64,000 nucleotides of DNA from Vicingaceae bacterium (GCA_019429185.1 JAHYJH010000004.1:1-64000); one strand, 5' to 3'. Counted from the stretch's first letter, positions 8,758 through 17,693 are shown. The notes: a model not told the origin generated them from the sequence alone. Translations and numbers: made by a program.

Positions 8758-9582
8758 TTATTTATATGAAGATAAAAGTGCTTTTTTATCCTGCTCGTTT
8801 TTTAACAATGCTCCTAAGTAGGGCAATTCGTTGGAGCCATTTTTTACTGCATCAAGCTCTTGGGTGGTAATTTTGCCAATAATTAATAGTTTAATCCAGT
8901 CAATAATTTCGCTAGTTGATGGTTTCTTTTTAAGATTTCTTTTATCTCGTATAGCATAAAAAATATCTAACGCATTATTGACTAATTTTTCGTCTAATTT
9001 CTCATAGTGTAAATCTATAATATCTTTAAGTGTTTCTCTATCGGGAAAAGAAATATAATGAAAAAAACACCTTCTAAGAAAGGCATCGGGTAATTCTTTT
9101 TCGTTGTTGGAAGTTATAATAATAATTGGACGATTTTTGGCTACTATGGTCTCGCCAGTTTCATAACAAAAGAACTCCATTTTATCTATTTCCAATAATA
9201 AATCATTAGGGAACTCAATATCCGCCTTATCTATTTCGTCAATTAACAACACCAATTGTTCTTCCGATTCAAAAGCTTCCCACAGTTTGCCTTTTTTAAT
9301 GTAATTGGCAATGTTATTCACTTTTTCGTTTCCCAACTGAGAATCTCTCAGCCTTGAAACTGCATCATATTCATACAAACCTTGTTGGGCAGTTGTGGTT
9401 GATTTTATGTGCCAAGTAATTAACCTTTTATTGAGTGCTTTTGCAATTTCATAAGCCAAAAGTGTTTTTCCTGTGCCAGGTTCACCTTTTATTAATAAGG
9501 GTTTTTGCAAAGTAATAGCTGCCTGAACAGCAACCTGTAAATCTCTTGAGGCAATGTAATTTTCTGTTCCTTTGAATTCCAT
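8758..9582 (-). CDS. MoxR-family AAA+ ATPase
   Basis: 274 residues with Walker A GEPGTGKTLL (about residues 36-45), Walker B LLIDEIDKAD (about 113), sensor IIITSNNEKELPDAFLRRC and a C-terminal lid domain. MoxR ATPases act as chaperones together with VWA proteins, and the next gene encodes such a protein. The ATG at 9580-9582 lies 16 nt after a TACCTTTG promoter box. Length and motifs are typical and nothing appears damaged. Confidence 0.93.
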   Translation of the reverse strand: MEFKGTENYIASRDLQVAVQAAITLQKPLLIKGEPGTGKTLLAYEIAKALNKRLITWHIKSTTTAQQGLYEYDAVSRLRDSQLGNEKVNNIANYIKKGKLWEAFESEEQLVLLIDEIDKADIEFPNDLLLEIDKMEFFCYETGETIVAKNRPIIIITSNNEKELPDAFLRRCFFHYISFPDRETLKDIIDLHYEKLDEKLVNNALDIFYAIRDKRNLKKKPSTSEIIDWIKLLIIGKITTQELDAVKNGSNELPYLGALLKNEQDKKALLSSYK

Positions 9583-9598
9583 TTATTTTATTTTCTTG

Positions 9599-9606
9599 CA
9601 AAGGTA
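9599..9606 (-). promoter_or_regulatory. TAnnTTTG -7 element of the MoxR/VWA operon
   Basis: TACCTTTG on the minus strand, 16 nt before the MoxR ATG. The remaining intergenic DNA up to 9762 shows no further clear element apart from a weak CAAC/GTTG hairpin near 9750 after the decarboxylase stop codon. Confidence 0.5.
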
Positions 9607-9762
9607 ATCAACTCCATTGGTTTGTTTGAGTATATCCATCACACATTCATAACATACACGCTGTTTTGTTATGAATAATGCTGGTTAAACCCATCACGCC
9701 AAAATCTTGTTAATTTGCATAGAATTTCTGGATAGGTTAAAGCAACAACAAATCCGTTGTGT

Positions 9763-11175
9763 TTAATATTTTTTGAATTCAAGTGTTAGGTTTTTCTCTA
9801 AAACCGAAGCGGTTTCTAAGAGTTGTTCAAAAAATAAAGAAACATCTTTTTCTTGCATTTCACCATTGGTAATTACTAAACGAAGGGCTAATTTTTCTCC
9901 AATATATCCATAATTTACAAGGCTTTTTCCTGATTTTCTTAGCTCTTCTCGTAATTGTAAATTAAATTGGTTGAGGTCGATTTCAATTTCTGGAACATAC
10001 CTGAAACAAATGGTAAACGATTGACGTGGTACCAAAAGTTCTAAATTGGTTCTATTTAGAACTTTTTGTTCGGAAAGTTGAGCTAAACGAATTAAATTAT
10101 CTATACGTTCTTCATAACCTTTAATACCATAATATTTCCATGCAAACCAAAGTTTAACAGCATCAACCCTTCGTCCGCATTGAATGGATTTTTTACCCAA
10201 ATCTTCCACCATATTCAAATCATGAAAAAGATAATCGGCATCAACATCGGCAATATTGTGGTGTAATGTTCCTTTGGTTTTCACCAATAAAGCTGAGCAG
10301 ATTAGCGGAATGTTCATGAGCTTGTGTGGATTCCACGCAAACGAATCGGTTTTTTCTATTCCTTTTAATAAGTACTTGTTTTTGTTGCTCAGAATAATAG
10401 ATCCACCAAATGAACCATCGGCATGAAGCCAAAGTTGATATTTTTGACAAATTTCAGCGATTTCATTAATAGGGTCGTAAGCACCTAAAAGTGTTGTGGC
10501 ACAAGTTGTTGCAACAAAAAATGGAGTTTCGCCTCGTTTTTTAGATGCAATAATTTCTTTTTCGAGTTCACCAACTATCATTCGCCCATTTTTATCGGCT
10601 TTAATTTTTATTAAGCTTTCCGAACCAATACCAATAATATTGGCAGCATTTGCAAAAGAATAATGGGCATGTTCATTTACAAAAGCTCTCAGTTTTATGT
10701 TGTTGTTGTAGCCTTTGTATCGACTTTCGGGCAGAAATTGGTTTCGGGCAGAAAACATAGCAATTAAATTAGCATTGCTTCCTCCACTTACAAAAATACC
10801 ATCGCCATGCATATAACCAGCATAACTATTCAAGAGTTGAATCATTTCTGTTTCAATGAGTGTAGCTACGGGAGCAACTTCATACGTGTACATCGAGGTA
10901 TTTGATAGGGCTGTAAAAATTTCGCCAATAAATGCAGGAAAATTAAATCCTGAATACAATTGATTTAGAAACTGAGGGTGATTGGTGTTTACCGAATAAT
11001 CTAAGTATTTATTTATCAATTCTAGAAACTCTAATTCGGAAACTCCTTTTTCAGTAATAGCAAAATTTATAGCATCACTTAGTTCAAAAGGGGCTTTGTA
11101 ATCAATGAGGCTTTCCTTGTTTAAATAGGTTGTTAGTTTTTCAAAAACTTGTTTTAATATGTAGTCTTTATTCAT
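9763..11175 (-). CDS. Group II PLP-dependent amino acid decarboxylase
   Basis: 470 residues with the group II fold: FVSGGSNANLIAM (phosphate loop, about residue 128), HADGSFGGSIILS (about 248, the HxDAAxGG strand) and NPHKLMNIPL with the Schiff-base lysine near residue 283. Relatives are glutamate, diaminobutyrate and aromatic amino acid decarboxylases. The motifs do not decide the substrate. It starts 10 nt after the DUF4833 gene and ends the minus-strand run that begins with the thioredoxin-like gene, so co-transcription is likely. The sequence appears intact. Confidence 0.87.
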   Translation of the reverse strand: MNKDYILKQVFEKLTTYLNKESLIDYKAPFELSDAINFAITEKGVSELEFLELINKYLDYSVNTNHPQFLNQLYSGFNFPAFIGEIFTALSNTSMYTYEVAPVATLIETEMIQLLNSYAGYMHGDGIFVSGGSNANLIAMFSARNQFLPESRYKGYNNNIKLRAFVNEHAHYSFANAANIIGIGSESLIKIKADKNGRMIVGELEKEIIASKKRGETPFFVATTCATTLLGAYDPINEIAEICQKYQLWLHADGSFGGSIILSNKNKYLLKGIEKTDSFAWNPHKLMNIPLICSALLVKTKGTLHHNIADVDADYLFHDLNMVEDLGKKSIQCGRRVDAVKLWFAWKYYGIKGYEERIDNLIRLAQLSEQKVLNRTNLELLVPRQSFTICFRYVPEIEIDLNQFNLQLREELRKSGKSLVNYGYIGEKLALRLVITNGEMQEKDVSLFFEQLLETASVLEKNLTLEFKKY

Positions 11176-11185
11176 GGAGGGAAGG

Positions 11186-11710
11186 TTAGGGTTTTATTAT
11201 TTCAACAATGTTTTTCTTTGTAAGAGGGTCATTGGTATGTAGCTCAACTTTTGAAATTTTTGGAAACCAAAAAGTGCCTCCATCTATTTGTATGAAAATA
11301 CGATTCACTTCCACTTCTTTGTTATTAAGATTGGTATATACTTTAAAAATTCCTTCTTTATTTTTCTTCAACACAAAATCTCTTTTTTTGTAAGACACAA
11401 AATGAAATTTAGCATAAGTTTCTGATTTATAAATATATTCTAAGCCGTATGCGTAATTATTTTGAATCCAAGTTAACGGCTTAATAACTCCTCCTTCGGT
11501 TTTTCTTATCCAATACGGATTAATAGGATTTTCAGGCTTTAACAACCCATTTTCAACTACATTTAAATCATAAAAAATTTGGTTATTGTCCTTACTTCGC
11601 TCAATTTTAAATAAATGAAACTCTTTAGCAACTTCTTGTTCAATCTTATTAGCGATAAAAGAAGTTAATAAAAAGAATAAAATAACTAAATATGTGATTT
11701 TATATTTCAT
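11186..11710 (-). CDS. DUF4833 family secreted protein
   Basis: 174 residues with an N-terminal signal peptide (MKYKITYLVILFFLLTSFIANK). The mature part carries the features I associate with DUF4833: HLFKIERSKDNNQIFYDLN, PINPYWIRKTEGG and YAYGLEY. The biochemical role is unknown; it is probably periplasmic. Its ATG (11708-11710) sits directly at the end of the 91-bp leader element and is part of a CATCTG/CAGATG stem, so translation may be coupled to the upstream 26-codon ORF. The PLP decarboxylase follows 10 nt downstream. Confidence 0.75.
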   Translation of the reverse strand: MKYKITYLVILFFLLTSFIANKIEQEVAKEFHLFKIERSKDNNQIFYDLNVVENGLLKPENPINPYWIRKTEGGVIKPLTWIQNNYAYGLEYIYKSETYAKFHFVSYKKRDFVLKKNKEGIFKVYTNLNNKEVEVNRIFIQIDGGTFWFPKISKVELHTNDPLTKKNIVEIIKP

Positions 11711-11801
11711 CTGTTTATATTTATTTTATTAAATCGGTCAGATGGAAGTCGCCTATAATCATTCTCCTGTGTGGTAAACTTTTTAGCATGGCTCGTTTCA
11801 T
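11711..11801 (-). promoter_or_regulatory. Single copy of the 91-bp leader element (before DUF4833)
   Basis: This stretch matches the tandem units at 58139-58411 over its whole length with a few substitutions. In the sense direction it starts ATGAAACGAGCCATG, contains CACAGGAGAATGATTATAG and ends AATAAATATAAACAG directly before the DUF4833 ATG. CATCTG (plus-strand positions 11739-11744) can pair with CAGATG (11708-11713), which includes that ATG, with a 25-nt loop. It begins 4 nt after the stop codon of the upstream peroxidase gene. Confidence 0.75.
11721..11801 (-). CDS. 26-codon leader ORF in the 91-bp element
   Basis: An ORF beginning MKRAMLKSLPHRRMIIGDF and ending DLIK fills most of the element and stops 10 nt before the DUF4833 ATG. 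Against the tandem copies at 58 kb it differs at four or five residues (L/F, P/T, R/S, M/I), and the reading frame is kept. It may be a translated leader peptide that opens the stem over the next start codon. Whether the peptide or only the act of translation matters cannot be told from the sequence. Confidence 0.45.
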   Translation of the reverse strand: MKRAMLKSLPHRRMIIGDFHLTDLIK

Positions 11802-11805
11802 TTAA

Positions 11806-12357
11806 TTAATAGTTGTAGCCACTTGCATTTTCTTCTAAATTTACACCTAGTCCTAGCACCATCCTATTTACAAAATTAAAATAGGCTATAACTAATGTTG
11901 CATCTAAAATGAGCTTATCAGATAATCCAATTGTTTTTAATTTTTCAACCAAACCAATGTCTTCGGAAGGAAAAAGTGTTAGCTGTTTGGCATATTCACA
12001 AAGTGCTAATTCTCTCTCTGAAAGATTTACTGAAACATAGTTTAGTCTAAATTTTTCAACTTTTTCTTTGTCTTTCCAATAGTTGTTTAACGCCTCAGCA
12101 TGATGTATTTGACAATAAAAACAATTGTTTGATGCGGAAACCACTACTGCCATCATCTCTCTTTCGGCACGTGTTAAATCCGATTTTGAAAACATGATTT
12201 CGAGATACAAATCCATGTGTTTTACAATGCTTTCTGGTCTGAGACTTTGTATCTTGTGAACTTCAGCTAATTTTCCTCTTTTGGCAATTAAATCGGTATA
12301 AATTTCTAACAATCTACCTTCCGCTTCCTCGGGCTGTATTACTTTTATTTTACTCAT
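11806..12357 (-). CDS. Peroxidase-related carboxymuconolactone-decarboxylase (AhpD-like) protein
   Basis: 183 residues with the redox motif NNCFYCQIHH (C-x2-C followed by His, about residues 79-86) typical of AhpD-like alkylhydroperoxidases. The N-terminal KVIQPEEAEGRLLEIY and the helix REMMAVVVSASN fit the 'uncharacterized peroxidase-related enzyme' subfamily. It is expected to be a cytoplasmic thiol peroxidase. It lies 5 nt after the peroxiredoxin-like gene in a run of thiol-redox genes, which supports a role in peroxide defence. Confidence 0.85.
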   Translation of the reverse strand: MSKIKVIQPEEAEGRLLEIYTDLIAKRGKLAEVHKIQSLRPESIVKHMDLYLEIMFSKSDLTRAEREMMAVVVSASNNCFYCQIHHAEALNNYWKDKEKVEKFRLNYVSVNLSERELALCEYAKQLTLFPSEDIGLVEKLKTIGLSDKLILDATLVIAYFNFVNRMVLGLGVNLEENASGYNY

Positions 12358-12362
12358 AGGTT

Positions 12363-13151
12363 TTATAAAGCTTCAATAATATCTTTTACTGTTGAACGAT
12401 ACTTGTAGTTAGGATCAAATTGTCTCCACACTATTTTTTTATCTTTTCCAATAATAAATGTTGCAGGAATTGGCAAACGCTCACTATCATCGGTATGTGA
12501 TTCTTTTAATTTTGCACCTAAAATGGTATTGTACATCATTTTAGTTTTTCCATCAGGGTTGAAAGTTACGTCAAAATAATCAGAAATTTTTTGCCCTTCA
12601 TCATAAAGTACAATAAATTCTGCTTGTGATTTTTCGATAGTCTTTTCAATATATTCAGGTTTTTCAGGCGAAATAACCACCACTTGGGCACCTTTTTCTT
12701 GAATGTATTTTAAACTGTCTTGAATGGTGTTCATGTGTCGATTACATACAGGACACCACTGACCACGAATAAAAATTAGCACAATAGGTCCTTTTTTTAA
12801 TTCCGTTTCTAATGAAAAAGTATTGTTATTTACATCTTTAGCTGTAAAGTTTTTTACTTCATATCCCACTTCGAGTCCTTTAGCATCGTTAACTGTTTTT
12901 ATGGTATCTTGAGCTTTGCAAGAAAAACCAATGGAAAGAATAGATATAGATAGTACAATTGTAGTTAGTACCTGCAAGAAAACACCCTTTTTTAGTGTCT
13001 TTGATAAGAAACTTCCAAAGACGAGGCTTTCGATATTTTTGATTCTAAGGAGTTTACCTATGTAAATGACTGAATCAAAAATGAGAATAACGAAGTATTT
13101 GGGAGTTTTCTTGCAAAGACTAGTTAGTTTAATTGTTTGCATTTTCTTCAT
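12363..13151 (-). CDS. Peroxiredoxin-like AhpC/TSA lipoprotein with a MITE-encoded insert in its signal peptide
   Basis: The C-terminal 190 residues are a thioredoxin-fold redoxin with WCPVC (about residue 130), EKGAQVVVISPE and IPATFIIGKD. The N-terminus is odd: MKKMQTIKLTS is separated from the hydrophobic, lipobox-bearing TTIVLSISILSIGFSCKAQ by about 53 residues. These are encoded by a palindromic element flanked by the 8-bp direct repeat TAGTTAGT (12962-12969, 13121-13128). Removing the element and one repeat (159 bp) restores in frame a normal lipoprotein signal, MQTIKLTTIVLSISILSIGF followed by SCKAQ. Export of the present protein is doubtful unless an internal start is used. The 5' end overlaps the upstream gene by 23 bp. 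Confidence 0.8.
   Translation of the reverse strand: MKKMQTIKLTSLCKKTPKYFVILIFDSVIYIGKLLRIKNIESLVFGSFLSKTLKKGVFLQVLTTIVLSISILSIGFSCKAQDTIKTVNDAKGLEVGYEVKNFTAKDVNNNTFSLETELKKGPIVLIFIRGQWCPVCNRHMNTIQDSLKYIQEKGAQVVVISPEKPEYIEKTIEKSQAEFIVLYDEGQKISDYFDVTFNPDGKTKMMYNTILGAKLKESHTDDSERLPIPATFIIGKDKKIVWRQFDPNYKYRSTVKDIIEAL
12962..13128. mobile_element. MITE-like palindromic element with 8-bp target duplication
   Basis: Direct repeats TAGTTAGT at 12962-12969 and 13121-13128 enclose 151 bp. Inside are inverted repeats GCAAGAAAACaCCC (12974-12987) and GGGaGTTTTCTTGC (13101-13114), and an inner pair TTTTTGATTC / GAATCAAAAA (13036-13045, 13072-13081). Its core (CGAGGCTTTCGA, and GAGAATAACGAAG) recurs at 54505-54970, so it belongs to a dispersed family. 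It has no coding capacity of its own. It lies inside the peroxiredoxin-like reading frame. Confidence 0.75.
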
Positions 13152-13668
13152 AGTTTAATAGTTTGTGAATATTAATATGGTCGCCAAAATCGCTACCATA
13201 ATATGCTTTTTGTATGATTTGATGTTCGTCAATTAAAAAATCGGCAGGAACAATAGGTTTGTCGTTACTTGATTTAAGATTAAAAAATCCACTCGTCATC
13301 ATGTTAATAATTTTTATTGGGTTTAACATGGTTCTTAGCATTCCCCATTTAGATTGTTCAACGCCATATTTGGTATAAAATTTTAGTGTTGGATCTGGAA
13401 TTATAGGAAAAGGAGCATATTGTTTTCCAGCAAATTCCATAATTTCTTCTTTTGAAGAAGCAAAAAAAGCAATAATTACTATTCCTTTTTCCTCAAATTT
13501 TGGGTAGTTGTTAATAAGCTCTCTAACCCTCATGTTGCAGAATGGGCAAGCGGCTCCCCTAAAAAAACTCAACAATACTTTTTTCCCTTTATAATCGGAA
13601 AGCGTTACTCGATTATTTAAGTAGTCAGACACACTAAAGTCGATTGCATTGTTGTTTTCTTTTAACAT
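13129..13668 (-). CDS. Peroxiredoxin/AhpC-TSA-like redoxin
   Basis: 179 residues without a signal peptide: the fold begins AIDFSVSDYLNNRVTLSDYKGKKVLLSFFRG and has the resolving pair ACPFC at about residue 38. It is a cytoplasmic thiol-dependent peroxidase or reductase of the AhpC/TSA superfamily. The start is 5 nt after the thioredoxin-like gene and the end overlaps the next redoxin by 23 bp, so the three are surely one transcript. Thioredoxin, two redoxins and an AhpD-like enzyme in a row suggest one peroxide-reducing pathway. Confidence 0.85.
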   Translation of the reverse strand: MLKENNNAIDFSVSDYLNNRVTLSDYKGKKVLLSFFRGAACPFCNMRVRELINNYPKFEEKGIVIIAFFASSKEEIMEFAGKQYAPFPIIPDPTLKFYTKYGVEQSKWGMLRTMLNPIKIINMMTSGFFNLKSSNDKPIVPADFLIDEHQIIQKAYYGSDFGDHINIHKLLNYEENANN

Positions 13669-13673
13669 AAAAT

Positions 13674-14117
13674 TTATTTTTTTGCAACAGTTTTACCTAA
13701 CTCAATAAATTCTTTAGCATTATGATAACCTACTGTTCGTTTTACAATATTACCATTTCCATCTAAAAAAAGTAATGTTGGGTAGCTTCTCACACCATAT
13801 TTTCTTGCCAATTCAACACCTTCTCCTTTTTCGCCATCAAAAGCAACATTAATGAATTTTTGATTGTAGAGATTCCCAACCTCAGCATCAGAAAACGTAT
13901 TTGCTTTTAATCGTTTACATGGACCACACCATGTTGCATAAATGTCCATAAAAATCAGTTTGTTTTCTTTTTTTGCCATACTTAAAACCTCGTTCCAATT
14001 TGTTTTTTTGAATTGTATTCCTCCAACAACATCTTCATTAAAATTTACGGGTTGAGATTTAAATGCAACAATTACTATTACAATTAAGGCTGCTGCTACT
14101 ATTAACATTTTATTCAT
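13674..14117 (-). CDS. Membrane-anchored or secreted thioredoxin-like protein
   Basis: 147 residues. Residues 1-20 are a hydrophobic segment (MLIVAAALIVIVIVAF) that acts as anchor or signal. A thioredoxin fold follows with ATWCGPCKRL at about residue 62-71 and a cis-Pro region YGVRSYPTLLFLDG. It is expected to provide disulfide reduction in the periplasm. It is the first gene of the redox run. Its leader AAATATAAACAC before ATG resembles other A/T-rich leaders in this window. Confidence 0.87.
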   Translation of the reverse strand: MNKMLIVAAALIVIVIVAFKSQPVNFNEDVVGGIQFKKTNWNEVLSMAKKENKLIFMDIYATWCGPCKRLKANTFSDAEVGNLYNQKFINVAFDGEKGEGVELARKYGVRSYPTLLFLDGNGNIVKRTVGYHNAKEFIELGKTVAKK

Positions 14118-14157
14118 GTGTTTATATTTTTATCTCAAAGAATAGACGAAGTTTTTT

Positions 14158-15513
14158 TTATTTCCTTACAATTAATTTAAAAAAATGTTTTTTTCTCACA
14201 ACCATTTCCCAAATAAACCAACCCAACACCAACAAATATTCTAAGGCAACTATCCACAAATTTTCGTTAAACTGATTGTTGGAATAAGCAGAATAACTTA
14301 AAATTACAGAAAAACTCCACACTAAAGCAAATCTATATTTGGTAAATACACTCAGGAAAACCAACGAAGCAACATACCAAGGATGAACGGTTGTACTCAA
14401 CAAGAAATAAATACTCAAACTTAGCAACATCGCTGTAATGAGTTGAATGGAAGTTTTGTTTTCTCGAAAAAAAGTAAATCCTAAAATAATTAAAACAACA
14501 ACCACAGGAAGTATTTTACCAATTACTGCAATTTGGTTGTAACCGCTAATTTGATAACCGATGGCTCGTGCTATATAATAAAAACTGGCATTAAACTCGA
14601 AAGTTTTAAACCATAAACCTATGCTTTCCGAATAATTTACAATAAAAGCCGTATTAAAAAAAGGAATAAAAAGCACAACAAAAGTAACGAGTGTTATTCC
14701 ATAAAAAATTAGTAGTTGCTTGAGTTTAAATCGTTGGTAAAACAAGGGTAGAAAAATTAATGGTATGAGCTTTACCGAAACAGAAAGAGCTAATAGTATT
14801 GCCGCCCATTTCCATTTTTGGGTATGCAAAAGGTACAACGACCAAACTAAAAAAAAGAGCATTACTCCTTCAAAATGTAGATTGCCTGTAAGCTCAATAA
14901 TAATAAAAGGATTTAAAAAATAGAGGAAAATAGTCGAAACAGGTAAATGAAGTTTTTCTAGTAACTTTTTTCCGAAATACAAAATGCCAATGTCTGCTAA
15001 AATAAGTTGGAAACGAAGCCCAATAACACTTCCTAAAATAGAATTGGTGCCAAACAAATTTGCCAACACAAAACAAAGTTGATTGATAGGCGGATAGTTG
15101 GTAAAGTTGCTGCCGTTTAATTGCCCCATTCCTTGGTAAAGTTCTTGGGCTTGGTTGATGGGTAATTCACCGCTTTGTATAAACGATTCGGGGGTAAATA
15201 AATAGGGATTAAATCCATTTAAAAGCATTCTTCCATCCCAAATAAACCGATAAAAATCTTGCGATAAATTAGGAATAGCAACAATAAAAATAATTCGGAA
15301 CAAAATGCCAATTCCAGCTAAGGTTAAAAAATTGTTTTTTTGAGTTTGATACATTCCAACAAACAACAAAAACAAAGCAGCGTAAACAACAAAAACATGA
15401 GCGTAATCGGCTCGTTGGGTATGATAAGCAAATAGAAAGTAGCCTATTGCACTTAAACCAATTAAGGCATAAAATAATATGGGGTTATTTTTTATCGTTG
15501 ATATCAACTTCAT
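14158..15513 (-). CDS. GT-C type polyprenol-phosphate-sugar-dependent glycosyltransferase
   Basis: 451 residues with about 11 membrane segments. The first large loop contains QDFYRFIWDGRMLLNGFNPY (about residues 85-104), a signature of bacterial mannosyltransferase-like GT-C enzymes (MptB/GT87 type) that take sugars from polyprenyl-phosphate donors on the outer face of the inner membrane. It overlaps the upstream GT2 gene by 4 bp (ATGA type), and a DPM1-like synthase lies first in the same operon. The three together could make polyprenyl-P-mannose and use it for glycan or glycoprotein synthesis; that pathway is inference. Confidence 0.75.
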   Translation of the reverse strand: MKLISTIKNNPILFYALIGLSAIGYFLFAYHTQRADYAHVFVVYAALFLLFVGMYQTQKNNFLTLAGIGILFRIIFIVAIPNLSQDFYRFIWDGRMLLNGFNPYLFTPESFIQSGELPINQAQELYQGMGQLNGSNFTNYPPINQLCFVLANLFGTNSILGSVIGLRFQLILADIGILYFGKKLLEKLHLPVSTIFLYFLNPFIIIELTGNLHFEGVMLFFLVWSLYLLHTQKWKWAAILLALSVSVKLIPLIFLPLFYQRFKLKQLLIFYGITLVTFVVLFIPFFNTAFIVNYSESIGLWFKTFEFNASFYYIARAIGYQISGYNQIAVIGKILPVVVVLIILGFTFFRENKTSIQLITAMLLSLSIYFLLSTTVHPWYVASLVFLSVFTKYRFALVWSFSVILSYSAYSNNQFNENLWIVALEYLLVLGWFIWEMVVRKKHFFKLIVRK

Positions 15514-17000
15514 TTAGCACGGCTAAAAATTGAGCTAAAAAACACATATCCAAAGCCTGCAAACAACATTAAATGAAAAGGAAACATTCCAAAATCTTGC
15601 CCTTCGGGTATTACAACAAAAGCACTGTATAAGCCAAAAGCAAAATAGAGCATCAATAGTCCTTCTATAATGGTGTTGAACGAAATTTTGTTGGTTATGT
15701 ATTTGTTGGCTGTCCGTTTATCGGAAATGGAATTAATATTGAATTTAGGCGTACGAATAAAAGCACTTTTTTTACCTAAATGACCTTCTAAAATAGCAAC
15801 AGTATTGTTCCACGAAAATCCCATAGCAATAGAAAAAAAGGTAATAAATTGACCTATAAAAACAAAAAACTTTTTCCAGCCTCCGCCATATATTTGCTTA
15901 AACATTTCCCAATAACAGCAAAAGAAAATAAGTGTACTCAATAAGAAAAAAGCCATGATATAAAATACAAACTTCAACTCTGGATACCAGGCTTTAATGT
16001 ATAAAATAGGAACGCTTAGTAATGCAACAATTAATATGGTAAAAAACATGGTGCTGTTGAGTAAATGAAAAGTTGCATGCCATTTTGTTTTCAAAGGAAT
16101 GTTAGAAGCAAAAACTTTTTTAATCATTTTTTGGTAGTTTTCAGCCCCTCCTTTGTTCCATCTAAATTGCTGTGAACGAGCAGCACTAATAATTACAGGT
16201 AATTCTGCAGGGGTTTCTACGTCTTCCAAATAATGAAATTTCCAATTGTTGAGTTGAGCTCTGTAACTTAAATCTAAATCTTCAGTTAGGGTGTCGCCTT
16301 GCCAATTTCCGGCATCTAAAATGCAGGTTTTCCTCCAAACACCAGCGGTACCATTAAAATTGATAAAATGCTGCTGACTGTTTCTCCCTGCTTGTTCTAA
16401 GGTAAAATGTAAATCCAATGCAAAAGCTTGTACTTTGGTAAGTATCGAATAATCTTTATTCAGATGCCCCCAACGGGTTTGCACTACGCCAATTTTTTCA
16501 TCGATAAAATAAGGCAAAGTAAGTTTTAGCCAATCTTTTTGAGGGAGAAAATCGGCATCGAAAATGGCAATAAATTCGCCTTTAGCAACTTTTAAGCCTT
16601 CTTTTAATGCTCCAGCTTTAAAGTTTTTTCTACCCACTCTGGTTATGTGCTGAATGTCTAACCCTGTTTTTTGAAGTGCTTCAATTTGTGTTTTGGTAGT
16701 TTCAAATGATTCGTCAGTAGAATCATCCAACACTTGTATTTCTAATTTATTTGTTGGATAATCTATTTGAGCTATATTATTGAGCAACCGTTCCATTACA
16801 TACATTTCGTTATAAACTGGAAGCTGAATGGTTACCATTGGCAATTCTTTAAAAACAGATAAATCTAGTTTAACTTGATTTTTAGTTGCTTTTTTGTGCT
16901 TAATGTAATTAAACAACAAATTGAGCTGAGACAACGCATACAAAAAGATGAGCAGCAAAGCCAGTGTGTATATAATAATGATGATGGTTGCTATTACCAT
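15510..17000 (-). CDS. Processive-type GT2 glycosyltransferase (cellulose-synthase-like)
   Basis: 496 residues: an N-terminal membrane helix, a GT-A catalytic domain and four or more C-terminal helices. Motifs are QLPVYNE, DDSTDES, FDADFLP (DxD), GTAGVWRK, TEDLDLSYR (TED) and QQFRWNKGG (Q/RxxRW), the complete D,D,D,QxxRW set of GT2 enzymes with an extruding membrane domain. The substrate is unknown; relatives make beta-glucans or glucomannan-like chains. It starts directly after the DPM1-like gene with no spacer. Confidence 0.85.
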   Translation of the reverse strand: MVIATIIIIIYTLALLLIFLYALSQLNLLFNYIKHKKATKNQVKLDLSVFKELPMVTIQLPVYNEMYVMERLLNNIAQIDYPTNKLEIQVLDDSTDESFETTKTQIEALQKTGLDIQHITRVGRKNFKAGALKEGLKVAKGEFIAIFDADFLPQKDWLKLTLPYFIDEKIGVVQTRWGHLNKDYSILTKVQAFALDLHFTLEQAGRNSQQHFINFNGTAGVWRKTCILDAGNWQGDTLTEDLDLSYRAQLNNWKFHYLEDVETPAELPVIISAARSQQFRWNKGGAENYQKMIKKVFASNIPLKTKWHATFHLLNSTMFFTILIVALLSVPILYIKAWYPELKFVFYIMAFFLLSTLIFFCCYWEMFKQIYGGGWKKFFVFIGQFITFFSIAMGFSWNNTVAILEGHLGKKSAFIRTPKFNINSISDKRTANKYITNKISFNTIIEGLLMLYFAFGLYSAFVVIPEGQDFGMFPFHLMLFAGFGYVFFSSIFSRAK

Positions 17001-17693
17001 TTATTTAAAACTGTATTTAAAAATCCAACTTAATATTTTTATTCCTGCCATAACAGACCCTTTAACCGTTCCCGAAACTTTTGATACGCCAATTCGGTTT
17101 CTATATTTTACTGGTATTTCCACATAACTCATTTTTTGTTTTAATGCTTTGAGTTGCATTTCTACTGTCCAACCGTAAGTTTTATCTTGCATATTTAGTG
17201 CGAGTAATTTTTCATATTTTATAGCTCTAAAAGGTCCCAAATCGGTAAAATTAGAACGAAAAAACAATTTCATTAAAAAAGTGGCTAACCAATTTCCAAA
17301 AACTTGTTGAGGAGTCATGGATCCTGCTTCTCTTAACTGTTTATCTCTTGCACCAATCACAAAATCAATATCGTTATGAATTATAGGAGCAACAATTTCG
17401 GTAAGTTGTTCGGGGTAATCGGAATAATCGCCATCCAAAAAAACAACTATATCGGGCTGTTGAGCTTGTTGGGCAATGTATTCCATACCTTTTAAACAAG
17501 CATAGCCGTAACCGGGATTGTTTTCAGTTAACACCGTTACTCCTGTAAGTTTTGCGTTTTCTGCCGTTTTATCAGACGAATTATTGTTTACCACAATTAC
17601 TTCATTAACCATACTAGGAATGTCGTTAATAACATGAGCTATGGAATTTTGCTCATTAAAAGCTGGGATAATTACTTTTATAATGGGGTTCAT
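17001..17693 (-). CDS. GT2 glycosyltransferase, DPM1/polyprenyl-phosphate-mannose-synthase-like
   Basis: 230 residues. The sequence begins IKVIIPAFNEQNSIAHVI and carries VVNNNSSDKT, FLDGDYSDYPEQL (DxD) and DLGPFRAIKYEKLL, which fit single-domain GT2 synthases that load a nucleotide sugar onto polyprenyl phosphate. A short hydrophobic C-terminus could touch the membrane. It is first in the 17693-14158 operon with a processive-type GT2 and a GT-C enzyme. It ends exactly where the next gene begins. Confidence 0.83.
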   Translation of the reverse strand: MNPIIKVIIPAFNEQNSIAHVINDIPSMVNEVIVVNNNSSDKTAENAKLTGVTVLTENNPGYGYACLKGMEYIAQQAQQPDIVVFLDGDYSDYPEQLTEIVAPIIHNDIDFVIGARDKQLREAGSMTPQQVFGNWLATFLMKLFFRSNFTDLGPFRAIKYEKLLALNMQDKTYGWTVEMQLKALKQKMSYVEIPVKYRNRIGVSKVSGTVKGSVMAGIKILSWIFKYSFK

